A stretch of 64,000 bases of DNA from Schistosoma mansoni (GCF_000237925.1 NW_017386085.1:266991-330990); one strand, 5' to 3'. Positions 56,101 to 64,000 are shown, counted from the first letter of the stretch. Notes: generated by a model not told the origin, from the letters alone. Made by a program: numbers and translations.

Positions 56101-59100
56101 TTAATTATTGCTCTTATTCTTTCCTTTGAAATTGTTAAAAATTAAAGAACACATTTTATTCAGTTGTTCTCCTTCACTATTAAATATGTTATCATTTGAT
56201 TTAAGGGTATTTTATTACTCAGATTTTATTTTCGATTGTTACGATAAATATATTGGTCTTAAAGCATTACCATTCATATTTATATTATTGTAAATGTATC
56301 AATTATCACTCTCAAATATATCATCAATTATAGGGATTGCTAAGATTGGTAAACTGTTTCAAAAAGAAACAAAAGTAAGTCACTAACGGGGACGAATAGT
56401 GATAGGTTTGTGTACTATGCTAATAATTTCGCCACTTCGATTTCAATGTTGTGAGGTGAGCTAACCCTATCATCTTTTTCCTGCCTCGCTAGAGTAAGGA
56501 CACCAGTTTTACCGTTGAAGTGTTTCCACCGAATAACTTACTGTAACAGAATTTCAACCTAACTGATATTGATATAATTCTCATAAGTTGTAATTTGAGA
56601 CTGCATATCCTCAAAATCTCTTTTAATAGCATGATTCTCTTGAGCTCACTTGGAACTGAACCGTATGCTGCTGTTGTCTTGTCAGCTATCTCCTAGGACG
56701 TTGATCTACCTGTTTTGGAGGTACCATCTTTATTTCTTTTAGAGTCGTTCAGTGGCTGTGGTAGATTGAAAGCATCTACTGGTGTTTCCAGAGGCAAGTT
56801 GCTTGTTGTTAAACGCTCCTATAATACGCGTCTTCGTAATGGATTGAGATCTGTTTATTTGTCCTTTCCTACTGCTACCTCATACATTACCTGACCTAGC
56901 TTTTGTTTCACATTTCCCTCTATCCACGTATTTTGTCTCGTTCTATTACCCCGGACGAATGCAAGCGCTCTGGCTTCAAATGCTGATAGTTTTTTTACAA
57001 GTAATCCTTTTTGGTAACAGGTGGCGAGTTCTAAATCTGTGACCCATGAAGACTTCCGTTGGAGATTCCCGATTCGCTAAGCGTCGTTTGGTGTAGTTCT
57101 ATGCAATAACAAAAGATTGTGTAATTCTTCGATGACGGCCCCTTTTCTCTTTGATTTTAGCAATGCGCTTTTAAAAGTATCAATAAACCGTTCTGCTTGT
57201 CCATTTGAATAAGGATGGTATGGTAGTAAGTGAATGTGTGATAGGTTTTCGGGGACAGAACTTTGGGAAGTGTCCTGAATTTAATTGTAATCGAATATCT
57301 GACACTGATATCTGGAACTCCGTTGCGAAAGAAAATCTCTGCCAGTATCTGGAGGGTTTCTGTTGCTGTAGGTGGGACTACTGGAAGAATCTCTTGCCAT
57401 TTTAAGAATGTATCGACGAATGCCAAACATGTAATGCTACTGACTGGTCCTGGAAAGTTTGTGTGGATTCTGGAACATGGATCTTTGAGTAGTTGCCATT
57501 AAACTGAGGGCACCAGACTGTTGAGTATCTTTGCTCCTTGACACTTAGCGCAGCCGTTCACAAAATGTCCAATTTATATGTAATAAAATTTGATGGCTTT
57601 TATTTCTTGTCAATGGCTTTCTTAAAATTTGAGTTTTTAGCGCTCACTCAGTTATAATAAACGTGGCACCTGGTGCAAATGTGTTTTGGTCCGAGTTGCC
57701 ATGCCACTTCAACATAATAAGTACCAAAGAAGTCATAATTGTTATTGTTTCAATGATACTATGAAAGACTAAACATTCAAAACCAAGTCATTAGCAAACT
57801 AAATGTGTTGTAATCAGTCTTCAATATGATAATCATATTAATAAGATCCTATTAATCTGGTACTTATACCCTTAAACGAGAACTCACCACTTGGTGCTTC
57901 AACATAGACTGGCATTTCATTATTAGTCGATCCTGCTTTACTGCATTTTTTTTGAAACAATTTAATGATTGTTTGTAAATAATAAGCTTCGATTGATACG
58001 CTATTTTGTAACACAAAATATTTAATATCTCGGGAAATAAATGCCTCAGGCAATCCACCTGAAACGGTTCCCAGTTTTGCGTATTTTACAAAACGTTTAC
58101 ACACGGGGTGTGTATTATAACTACGTAATTTCTCCTACCCTTTATTTGAGCGCTCTTAACCTATTTATACCGGTCTCCATTGCTATCATTTTAATTTCAA
58201 TAGTGTTCATCATCAAAATACTCTGAAGTACTTATCAAACTTCTCCAGAATCATTTGTTGAAATCTTTGTATTTCAGGTAACCGTTTTTGTTTTTCCTCA
58301 AATAATGCTTATAACAACATTTTCTGGACCCGATAATAATAATAGTCGACTAATATCACGTTGCTATTATGGTAAATTATCACGTCAAATCATCAAGCCG
58401 CATGTTATTACTTCATCTAAAAACTCACCAACTTCACTTGTCTCTCCACAACCGTCTATAATATCCTCTGTGAGTACACGAGTTTATGGTCATCGATGGT
58501 CTTTGTTATCCATTTTAAGGACTCGACCACCACCTGATTTGGGAAATGCTACGCAGACATCGTTTAACTCAGGGAATCGACCTTCCAAGTGTGCACGATT
58601 ATTTCGACGTTTGTCATCAATTATGACATCATCACCGTCGACAAAGTTGGACATTTCCAGACCTGTAGCAACAGCGTCTTTCACACCAGCCGATGAAACT
58701 GTCAGTCTTGAACGATTTCGTATTTGCTATCCGCCTTTAATATTAAAAGATTATATTTTGGAAGATATAGCTGATGATAGTATTCCTTCAACTATATTGA
58801 AATTTCCCTTTTCCACAGAAAAAGCTCGTGAGTTTCTCTTAATTTCCGTAGTTTGTTTCTTGTTTTGCTGTGCTCTGTGACTGCTGACAGCATAATGTCG
58901 AATAAAAAGGTCTAGAATCAAATCGACTAATAGGTAGTCAGTCATTTTAACTATGATATTATGAATAGAAAGATCCTTATTTACTCCATTTTAAATCACC
59001 CTGAAACTACTATCTACCATTAGATCAATGGTGTGATTCTTATGGATTGAATCAAGCTGTTTATGCTTATCAAATCTATTTTTTGTATAATAGCAATGTA

Positions 59101-60235
59101 TTCAGTAAGCAACAAATTGATGTTGAAGATTTAACATCATTCATCAATAATGGTAGGTAATTAGGGGCTGATGAAATGTATTTTTCAGGAAATGAAGAAC
59201 CTTTTTTCATGTTGGTTACAAGTGTTCAGTCCGTCTAAAATATTTTTGTAGTTATTTTGAATTGATCATGTATACTATTCTGTCCTATAAATCCAAGAAA
59301 TTGTCATAAATTCCTTATTTGACAAAAATTGATATACAACAGTATTATCCCATTTAAAATGTTTTAGATTTTTGGCAGTATATTTGTCCCATTTTCTTTT
59401 CCATTACTTAAAAGACACACAGAAGTTAGGCTCTTCAATCCCATAATTGTTTCACATTTTATTAGAATCATGTGCACCGACGAATTTCTCAATGTCAGTT
59501 CACTAATAATCAGGCTTATTGAAAGGAATAAGAGGTTGTATATGTTCAGTATTATCATCAACATGGTTGATCGACAGTTATCTTGACTGTAAGTTATTTC
59601 TGAGCTCTTTGGATCCCTTACTAAAGTGCTTGATCCAATTAAAAGGAACTTCATACTTCAATAATTTATCTTTATGAATAGCCGCAACATTTCTGAACTT
59701 TGAAGAGTTTTCTTTCAAAGAAAATTAATATATCTATCGGTCTACTTCGGAACAACTTATCATCTTTACCTTTACATATAGAGTATTTTAACTGATAGTT
59801 AAACTTTTGATCTAGTTCGTGATAGCTGTTTAATGTTCATTTCAGTTTTTTCATAGTTTTTGTTTATAATAACTTAAAGGTTATACAGTGTGTATATATA
59901 TCTTTCTTTCAGATCAAAATTTATTCAAACTCTCTCCTTATGAACATAATGTAAAGCGAAAATCTGGAAGAACTTCAGTCAAACAGTCCAATTTATTACA
60001 TTCATACGAAAAAATTATATCAAGAAAATCTCGTGAAATAAGATGGTTTTCTTCGTCATCATTGACTAGTAATAGAACTTCATCGTTGTTACGCAAATCT
60101 CCAAAAACAATTTCTAGGGAGTTTTTATTTCAAGCATCTAGCCTGCAGGATAAAAAATTTTGGATTACTACACTGACACCACTTGTACACAGTTATTATC
60201 AAAGTGAATCATGCAACGACTTGATTTTAGATTAA
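42293..60235 (+). CDS. NET1: NET1/ARHGEF3-like Rho guanine-nucleotide exchange factor (spliced)
   Basis: Exons: 42293-42496, 42531-42593, 42630-42726, 42764-42840, 43404-43683, 45558-45616, 50556-50699, 53955-54029, 58278-58827, 59024-59152, 59913-60235. All phases agree, giving ~666 residues to the stop. RhoGEFs of this class activate RhoA through a DH domain, with a PH domain behind it. DH text parallels NET1: FYDGEEVLVSDLK, YPLEKLGILTSTEINHLF, FIDFLSRC, HFSKRLDLWHFLE, CPKSRLTRYPLLLNRLIE and TPSTDPEL. PH text: KSLLLKGSLHTD, VTVFVFPQIMLITTF, YILEDIADD and a final helix with FLFQASSLQDKKFWITTL. The PH domain carries long Ser-rich insertions. Three early introns are only 34, 36 and 37 nt; later ones are kilobases long and full of retroelements. 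The N-terminal exon(s) with the start codon were not found. Confidence 0.88.
43404..43683 (+). CDS. NET1: NET1-like exon: middle of DH domain
   Basis: The exon runs from acceptor TCGTATTAG to donor G|GTAATT. It encodes SSIKLLLDYSAHLYEARKYF, LREQKPAFIDFLSRC and HFSKRLDLWHFL. The latter aligns with RVQDFLQRC...FSRKLDLWSFLD of human NET1. Confidence 0.88.
44097..44131. repeat. (TA)n microsatellite
   Basis: About 34 bp of alternating TA inside a NET1-like intron. Confidence 0.95.
44217..45110 (+). mobile_element. Decayed RTE 5'-UTR unit, interrupted
   Basis: 44217-44340 parallels the start of the 12371 and 30741 elements (GTCGAAAGTGTGGAGAGTCC). 44845-45095 parallels the later part (AGGACGAAAAGCGAAAT, GGGGGAGTTGGAAA, GTACATGGGCTCCAG). 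About 500 bp of unrelated sequence lies between. Strongly diverged; the 3' tail is not clearly kept. Confidence 0.6.
45558..45616 (+). CDS. NET1: NET1-like micro-exon: SRL-YPLLL helix of DH domain
   Basis: 59 nt between TTTTCTATAG and GTGAGT. The split codon G|AA gives ECPKSRLTRYPLLLNRLIEL, matching DIPRSRLVKYPLLLKEILKH of human NET1. This is the conserved CR3 helix that contacts Rho GTPases. Splice phase and homology both support it. Confidence 0.9.
45738..46460 (+). mobile_element. RTE-like LINE (family 2), 5'-truncated 3' fragment
   Basis: Encodes CAACRSVLLYGCETWPLRVED, LLVFDHRCLRNIAHICWDH and RLRWLGHVLRTPEHRLPRRAM, then degraded WLETLCDMAENQSQW. The 3' UTR ends near CTACGTTGTAGCTGACTGAC. 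Same family as 46940-50210. Lies in a NET1-like intron. Confidence 0.85.
47023..47997 (+). CDS. RTE LINE family 2 endonuclease part
   Basis: AP-endonuclease motifs are CCVSETRIQD, VSAYSPTD, VAGDFNAQVGKL and SDHALVRARI. The frame actually opens upstream of this ATG (TFNVRTLCQIG), so the native start lies before 47023 and has been lost or is non-ATG. The ORF is 324 codons to a stop caused by a frameshift. Confidence 0.86.
   Translation: MCQIGQQASLARTLESYTIDVCCVSETRIQDPSSVIHLTSPNQSKEPSRYTLRVSGSPDAASRGLAGVGIALSPMAELALLDWIPVDSRLCAVRLNGSVRTRKDKETRRCLFIVSAYSPTDCSSDDIKDEFYRKLSDLRKARRSDVVIVAGDFNAQVGKLSEGERHLGGSYGVVAKRTDNGDRLLQLCSDNRLFLANTNFKHKEKHLLTWRPPNSSQRWTQLDHIAISHRWRGSIEDCRSFWSTCLDSDHALVRARICLRLTGRRKDTAGKPLRVLLNDRQAKNIFQEQLEKQLDRHVGCAHPEAAWNDIRKAVETAVISASKP
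48302..49990 (+). CDS. RTE LINE family 2 reverse transcriptase with one internal stop
   Basis: Open from 48302 to 49708 (468 codons), then after TAG 49706-49708 in the same frame to 49990. Motif A is FLDLKAAFDSVDR (~180-192), motif B SGVRQGCPLSPFLFNF (~237-252), and motif C LEYADDIVLF with YADD at ~283-286. The C-terminal block is RVEDICRLLIFDHRCLRRIA, LGHVLRMPNHRLPRRAM and WLETLNDMAQNRLQW. Apart from the stop the domain looks catalytically complete. Confidence 0.9.
50556..50699 (+). CDS. NET1: NET1-like exon: last DH helices
   Basis: 144 nt between TACTTTCCAG and GTAGGT, phase 0 on both sides. It encodes TPSTDPELSHLLVVRSAF, IIDELNRRVGEAM and NLYLECIGFHGNLE. This aligns with the HTPKEHPDVQLLEDAI...DINLKKGE region of NET1. 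Confidence 0.85.
50885..53310 (+). mobile_element. RTE-like LINE (family 3), decayed, endonuclease and RT
   Basis: The endonuclease part gives EEENSRTQGVALM-like text, LTQCYAPVNDSNDDDKDQFY, LTILLGDLN and ESLIDHVCISKKFRRSMED. The pre-RT part gives LNRPAPLNPPDIEAALTNLP. A shredded RT ([15 protein letters not shown], then motifs lost) ends near CAATATCCGTTGACCGGATA. Many stops. The pre-RT segment is almost identical to 17690-18122 (minus). Lies in a NET1-like intron. Confidence 0.85.
53521..53675 (-). mobile_element. Type B hammerhead SINE, decayed
   Basis: The minus strand has GGATGCAGACTGCTGAGGAG, then GTCCCATG. The GGACGAAAC strand is replaced by AAACAAAACAGATG, although GTCCAGT remains. The tRNA-like head is degraded. 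Ribozyme probably dead. Confidence 0.7.
53955..54029 (+). CDS. NET1: NET1-like exon: start of PH domain
   Basis: 75 nt, phase 0 on both sides, acceptor CACCTTAG and donor GTAAGT. It encodes QYKDMVCHQKSLLLKGSLHT, matching the KVLLCHGELRS beta-strand start of the NET1 PH domain. Confidence 0.8.
54042..54112 (+). repeat. 71-bp direct repeat, copy at gap edge
   Basis: Identical to 55094-55164, from TACATTTGTAACTATTG to the last AAATAAA before the N run. A repeat that ends exactly at the gap suggests two overlapping allelic contigs. Confidence 0.9.
54113..54312. other. Assembly gap, 200 N
   Basis: A placeholder of the same size as the gap at 24762-24961. Lies in a NET1-like intron between the exons at 53955 and 58278. 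Confidence 0.98.
54487..54587 (-). mobile_element. Type B SINE fragment, tRNA head
   Basis: The minus strand starts CCGTTGGATGCCAGCTCAGT and GGTCTAGAGGTTAAACG (A box), continues through a diverged B box, and stops near GGATGCGCACTG where the ribozyme would start. The ribozyme is missing. Confidence 0.72.
55056..55094 (-). mobile_element. Type B SINE fragment, ribozyme 3' half and tail
   Basis: The minus strand reads GGAAGAAACGGCTGTCAAAT then GCTTCCAGGTTTTCAATGA. This is the GAAAC strand and cleavage site region plus tail. It abuts the second copy of the 71-bp repeat. Confidence 0.65.
55094..55164 (+). repeat. 71-bp direct repeat, second copy
   Basis: Identical to 54042-54112; see that entry. 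Here it continues into TATCATATTTGTTGAAATC, which is probably the true continuation of the first copy. Confidence 0.9.
55165..56759. other. NET1-like intron, nothing recognised
   Basis: AT-rich. ORFs at 55378 and 55678 have no splice context or known motif. Confidence 0.35.
56760..57560 (-). mobile_element. Ty3/Gypsy integrase-region fossil
   Basis: The minus strand shows integrase core wording such as LAFVDTFLKWQEILPV and LAEIFFRNGVPDISV, and a later TEVFMGHRFRTRHLLPK region typical of the integrase C-terminal side. A broken, old fragment of an LTR retrotransposon with no flanking LTRs recognised. It lies antisense in a NET1-like intron. Confidence 0.65.
57888..58058 (-). CDS. Orphan exon-like segment antisense in a NET1-like intron
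   Basis: 171 nt on the minus strand between an acceptor (CCGTTTCAG) and a strong donor (G|GTGAGT), with phase 1 at both ends. It encodes GLPEAFISRDIKYFVLQNSV, SIEAYYLQTIIKLFQKK and NNEMPVYVEAPSG. The open frame and good splice sites suggest a host exon of a nested or neighbouring minus-strand gene, or a processed remnant. No family was recognised and no partner exon was found. Confidence 0.4.
58278..58827 (+). CDS. NET1: NET1-like exon: PH strands with a long insertion
   Basis: Acceptor TATTTCAG and donor C|GTGAGT. It starts VTVFVFPQIMLITTFSG, like LYIFLFQDILVLTRPV of NET1. About 120 Ser/Pro/Arg-rich residues follow (for example SSKNSPTSLVSPQPSIISSV and RRLSSIMTSSPSTK). The PH strands then resume with RFRICYPPLILKDYILEDI. 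The insertion sits in a strand-connecting loop. Confidence 0.85.
59024..59152 (+). CDS. NET1: NET1-like exon: PH-domain middle
   Basis: 129 nt, acceptor CTACCATTAG and donor G|GTAGGT. The split codon C|AT gives EKAHQWCDSYGLNQAVYAYQ and then QQIDVEDLTSFINN. Phase and position support it, while similarity to human NET1 is weak here. Confidence 0.7.
59913..60235 (+). CDS. NET1: NET1-like terminal exon: end of PH domain
   Basis: Starts after TTTCTTTCAG and stops at TAA 60233-60235. It has a basic, Ser-rich stretch (NVKRKSGRTSVKQ, SSSLTSNRTSSLLRKSPK). The PH C-terminal helix is FLFQASSLQDKKFWITTLTP, with the conserved Trp, matching LQANDVFHKQQWFNCI of NET1. Confidence 0.85.
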
Positions 60236-62433
60236 TTTCAAAGAGACGAGAATTGTTTGACTGGTTGTTGAATTTTTCTTTTTATCTTAGTATTTTGTAT
60301 TCTCGTTTTATCATCGCCATTTAAGAGACCGAGTATAGTATTCGTGAAATTTTATTCCCGTTTATTTTTTTTATTTTCTATTTTTGTGCAATCTGTCCTC
60401 TCTTGCGTTCACCCACACTTTATTCCTTTCAAAAATGGGACATAATACTGTTTCTTTTTGTCTTCAGTGGTTTTCTTCTTGGCAGTGTGTATGCACAGTC
60501 TTTGTTGAAAATACGAAATACAATCAACGTATTTAACTTTCGCTCAAAAAACATTAATATGTCAATCATATCATTTCACTTGTAGTCTTTCATATTCTTA
60601 AGTACAGGTATGATTTCACCTTATCTATTTATTAATTTGAATAATTCGAGATTTTGTAATACAACACTATAGTTATTATTATTATTGTTCGTAATAATAA
60701 TCATAATAATATGCATCGTATTTTCTACTTCACTCATTTTCCTAATTATCCTCAGTTTGTTGGTGAAAGATATGGTGAAGGCGATGAAATGGAAGACATA
60801 AGTTGTCCTCTATGTGGTCACTGTGTGTTTATGTCTATGTTTATATATATATATATATATATATTACTATACCAGGTTATGTTACCACTAGATAATTTTA
60901 AACAGGAGGCAAGCACAGTACTATTAAGTGAGGTACTAAAGGAATCCAAACAAAATTACATAGTTGTATTGTAAACAGTTCATATGTTATTTTGTTGATG
61001 ACTTTTCCACCTTTTGTAGACAGTCCAGCCTTAATTCTTACAATTTTATAACTGTTGTAATCTTTTGTGAAATACGGGGTTGATTCGATGAGTTACCAAA
61101 TTTACAAATAAGCAGTTCTCTCTTCGAACCGAGCAACAAGAATAGTGTTCAGTAACAATTTATTTCTCTCTCATTATTTATTTTATGGTAGTATTATCAT
61201 TCATTCAAGGCTCCCTGTCTCATTCTCACTTTCCAGTTCCGTGGTTATAAAGCAAAAGGATATATGAAACAATGTGTGCTCGAAAATTACGCACTTACTG
61301 GTGATAATAAGCTTTTTACTGACTACTTAATCTGTGCATTTATTTATAACGCGTGTTTTATACAGTCGATCTAATAATTTAATTCGAAAAATGAAATGAT
61401 TATGTTTTTCAAGAAATAGAAGGAGTAAAGTCAAATGAATTAACAAGAGTAGTACTAGTTAAAAAGGTTTATTTCACTTAAGAATGCAAACGAATCGGAT
61501 TTTATTCAGTCGAAAAATGGTATTTTCTCATGATTATAACACAATTATGCTCTTCTCCAATCATGAACACGCATTGTTGAATTTGTGCATTGATTGCACG
61601 ATGTTTTAACTAAACGTCGAACATACACCATCAAGTGTACGAGTTCAAGTGTTATTTACTTTTAGTGCTTAGTTATAGCAGATAGTTTGAAATTAATTTG
61701 TGACAGAAAGTAGATTAATTGTGGGAATTAAACAGTTCAGGTTCTTACATCTGTTAGGTAGTTCGTTTGGGCGACCACGTGAAAGTATATGTATTCCGAA
61801 CGAGTGATGGGAAAAGTGTTGGAATGAGAATATCAGCGAAGTGAGGGGTGGTTGAGTAAACAGTACTTTCAAACCTCTTGGATGAATACTGGAACTCTGG
61901 TGTATTATTACATGCCATTTTTACTCACTATGCCATTATAATCTGTTTATATGTTAGTGACACATCTGTCATTGAGAACTGTATGTTGTGGATGCTGTCT
62001 CTAAATACATCATATGAAATCTTAATTTTTCTTGTAGTGGTTTCTATCCAATCAACTTTAACGTGTTTCGTTGTATTATTCATAGTAAACCCTATTCATT
62101 AACTTTTTAGTGTACATCAGCTGTAACTGGTTATTTGATTCTAAATGCATTATCCGTACATTGATTACCTCAATATAGTTTTGTGTCCAGCGTTAATTAT
62201 GTAGTCCATAATGCTCATTAGTCAAAGATTTTTGAATTGATACATAATTGAATTAAATTGGTTAATGTCTTTTGTCTATTTCTTACTCTATTGTCAAATT
62301 GGATTTCCGAAAAAAACATTTTTCCAGATGTAACCATTTTGGCCGATTATTTCGCCAATGTTATTTCATTAAAAAAAAATAAAATTAAAAAACAAACATT
62401 TAATAATAATGTGTTAACATTGTCAAATTAATT
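60236..62433. other. 3' flank of the NET1-like gene, nothing recognised
   Basis: Probably includes the 3' UTR. A TA microsatellite lies at about 60842-60865. ORFs at 60403, 60711 and 61878 lack recognised motifs. No transposable element was identified. Confidence 0.4.
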
Positions 62434-62552
62434 GAATTCACTTACTATTGTTTGTTTGAATCTTCCCATTGATATTTAGGACTGCAACTGGTCAGTCTCT
62501 TATTGGCATATGTGCATCCTGTGCTTATTGCCTCGATATAGCCTTAATTCAC
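62434..62552. repeat. ~120-bp direct repeat flanking a hammerhead SINE, copy 1
   Basis: From GAATTCACTTACTATTG through GGACTGCAACTGGTCAGTCT to TAGCCTTAATTCACAAG. It recurs with ~10% difference at 62765-62887. On the minus strand it forms the 3' extension of the SINE. Confidence 0.8.
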
Positions 62553-62730
62553 AAGCATTATAAGCAAAGATGGATAGTGGCTAGCAGTGAACCCAAGACG
62601 CGCGTTTCATCTTATTTGGGACTCGTCAGCTGGATGTACCTGCATCTCAGAGTTGATGTTCATTCTGGGACTCGAACCCAGTACCTTCGCTTCAAACACC
62701 ATCGCGTTATCCACTTAGCTACTGAGTCCC
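62463..62730 (-). mobile_element. tRNA-headed hammerhead SINE (Sm-alpha-like)
   Basis: Minus strand: head GGGACTCAGTAGCTAAGTGG (A box) and B box GGTTCGAGTCC. Then the hammerhead, CACTGCTAGCCACTATCC, and a 3' extension that ends GACTGCAACC-like at the repeat described separately. The best-preserved tRNA part in the window. Confidence 0.85.
62585..62642 (-). ncRNA. Hammerhead ribozyme, core kept but stems weakened
   Basis: CTGACGAG, GAAAC and GTC are present on the minus strand. Stem II has GTCC facing AGAT, and stem I (ATCCAG facing CTTGGG) has mismatches. Activity is doubtful. Confidence 0.75.
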
Positions 62731-62764
62731 GATAGCCACTTGCTTGTGCAATGGGGTGAAGTTT

Positions 62765-62887
62765 AAATTCACTTGGTATTGTTTGCTTGAATCTTTCCAT
62801 TGTTATTTAGGACTGCAACTGGTCAGTCTCTGACTGGGCATATGTGCATACTGTGCGTATTACCTCTATATAGCCTTAATTCACAAA
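62765..62887. repeat. ~120-bp direct repeat, copy 2
   Basis: From AAATTCACTTGGTATTG to TAGCCTTAATTCACAAA, parallel to 62434-62552. Confidence 0.8.
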
Positions 62888-62940
62888 GTGAACACGCGTC
62901 CCGGATTCCACTGCTAGCCACTATCCATCTTTGTTTATAA
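62888..62940 (+). mobile_element. Hammerhead SINE 3' half, opposite orientation
   Basis: Plus strand: ACACGCGTCCCGGATTCCAC, then TGCTAGCCACTATCCATCTTTG. This begins just before the ribozyme cleavage triplet and carries the 3' product side. It points opposite to the SINE at 62463-62730. Confidence 0.75.
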
Positions 62941-63319
62941 TACTGGTATATTTTATTTTGACTTTTATAAAATATAATGATGGACTTATAACTGTATAAG
63001 CTAATGATGAAGTCATTAAAAAACAAACAACAATTGTTCTTTCAAATATTTTTCATTTTTTGTATAATGTGTTAATATAAACCTGTGAACTAATTCAATT
63101 AATTAACTAAGTAATAGATTTTAAAAAATTTATGAATTTATCTTTGCCACTAATTTGAACTATTCCCCCTTTTTTTCACATTTTTATTGTTTTCTCTTTT
63201 TTTTGTTTTTTTTCTCTTCATTAATTTATGTTGTTAATCGGCTTAATAAATTAGATTGTGAAAATAAATATTAACAACTACTAATTATTATTTACAGTTT
63301 CATGGATTTATTTATTTGT
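62941..63319. other. AT-rich spacer
   Basis: Nothing recognised between the SINE pieces and the microsatellites. Confidence 0.4.
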
Positions 63320-63321
63320 TT

Positions 63322-63480
63322 ATTATTATTATTACTACTACTACTACTACCATGATTATATTATTATTATTATTATTATTATTAGTAGTAGTAGTAGTAG
63401 TATTGAATTGTGTAATTGTATACATGTTTCATGATTTATGTATGTATGTATGTATGTATGTATGTATGTATGTATGTAGG
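63322..63480. repeat. Compound microsatellites: (ATT)n/(ACT)n/(AGT)n and (TATG)n
   Basis: 63322-63400 has ATT, then ACT, then ATT, then AGT blocks, an imperfect mirror or inverted arrangement (ACT facing AGT). 63437-63478 is TATG repeated about ten times. Confidence 0.92.
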
Positions 63481-63801
63481 TATATATTAGAGTAAGATGA
63501 TATAATGGTTTGATTATTCCTAATATTATTGTTGGGAAAATCATATTTATTTATTGTTTTATCTTCTTTTCTCTTCGTATTTTTATATCTAGGGTGTGAT
63601 TACCACCTCTGATTAAAAGCTGGTCAAGAAATATCACCGATTGTTATTACATAAATGTTGTATTTATATTCATATATATATGTATATTCATTTCAGTGAT
63701 GCATACAATAAAAGGGTTCAAATTACAAGATAATCGGACTTTCATTTATTTATTTATTTTTGTGTAGACGTACTAATGAACGAATATCATTTTTATAGTT
63801 A

Positions 63802-63990
63802 GGATCATGAGTCAATTGAAGCTAGACCACCGTGGAAAACCTGGAAGCACTGGACGGCCGTTTCGTCCTATCATGGAACTCCTCAGCAGTGCGCATCCAC
63901 GAACCCGCTCTCGCGAGATTCGAACCCAGGACCTACCAGTCTCGCATGCGAGCCCTTAACCGATAGACTACTGAGCTGGCATCCAACGGT
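63802..63990 (-). mobile_element. tRNA-headed hammerhead SINE, type B
   Basis: Minus strand: head CCGTTGGATGCCAGCTCAGT, A box GTAGTCTATCGG, and B box GGTTCGAATC. Then the hammerhead and the tail CTTCCAGGTTTTCCACGG followed by GTCTAGCTTCAATTGACTC. A complete copy that defines the family's normal ends. Confidence 0.85.
63841..63895 (-). ncRNA. Hammerhead ribozyme, type B SINE
   Basis: Minus strand: CTGAGGA (63886-63880), GAAAC (63864-63860), GTC (63855-63853). Stem I GCACTG/CAGTGC is perfect. Stem II GTTCC/AGGAC includes a wobble pair. Stem III is ACGGCCGT. All core bases are present, so activity is plausible. Confidence 0.8.
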
Positions 63991-64000
63991 GTTTAATGTC

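Noticed and set aside
63356-63544. 62-codon minus-strand ORF
   Set aside because: Translation of microsatellites (repeated TYIH and runs of Ile).
1-64000. CRISPR arrays, operons, prokaryotic defence systems
   Set aside because: No regularly spaced repeats, no clustered short-spaced genes; spliced genes and LINEs show a eukaryotic genome.

Overview
The window looks like nuclear genomic DNA of a blood fluke (Schistosoma; species not resolvable by eye). Four things point there. It is AT-rich. Its host genes are broken by very short introns of 34-40 nt. It carries tRNA-headed SINEs with embedded hammerhead ribozymes of the Sm-alpha kind. It is packed with RTE-like and CR1-like LINEs and Ty3/Gypsy remnants. 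I could run no searches, so names rest on recognised protein motifs and conserved exon patterns.

Layout. 1-1214: 3'-terminal exon of an axonemal dynein heavy chain (+). 2400-5560: a broken Ty3/Gypsy element and LTR-like repeats. 7016-15120: an MDH1B-like gene (+), secure for three exons and probable at both ends. 12371-12907 is a non-autonomous RTE derivative lying in its intron. 15125-18122: a mosaic of minus-strand LINE debris. 20165-21600: an internally deleted LINE with an open 420-residue reverse-transcriptase ORF. 21694-22495: six exons of RSU1 (-). Two of these exons recur inverted at 24962-25359, beside a 200-N gap. 28275-28564: two exons of an unidentified gene (+).

29850-35510 is a nest. 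A CR1-like LINE (-) is split by a unit made of a tRNA/hammerhead SINE joined to an RTE LINE, and the unit is bounded by 14-bp target-site duplications. 36111-42180: a second SINE type with a hammerhead, a CR1 LINE with a PHD-like-finger ORF1, and a second CR1 relic. 42293-60235: a NET1/ARHGEF3-like RhoGEF gene (+) whose DH and PH domains can be followed through 11 exons. Its introns hold three LINE families, SINE pieces, a Gypsy fossil and a second assembly gap. 60236-64000: 3' flank with hammerhead SINEs and microsatellites.

The host genes are cilium-, adhesion- and Rho-related single genes, not an operon. The common theme is mobile DNA: LINE families supply the copying machinery, while SINEs and 5'/3'-UTR-only derivatives appear to borrow it. 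The most informative observation is the SINE-hammerhead plus RTE LINE that was inserted as one unit. No CRISPR array, prokaryotic operon, rRNA gene or stand-alone tRNA gene was seen.
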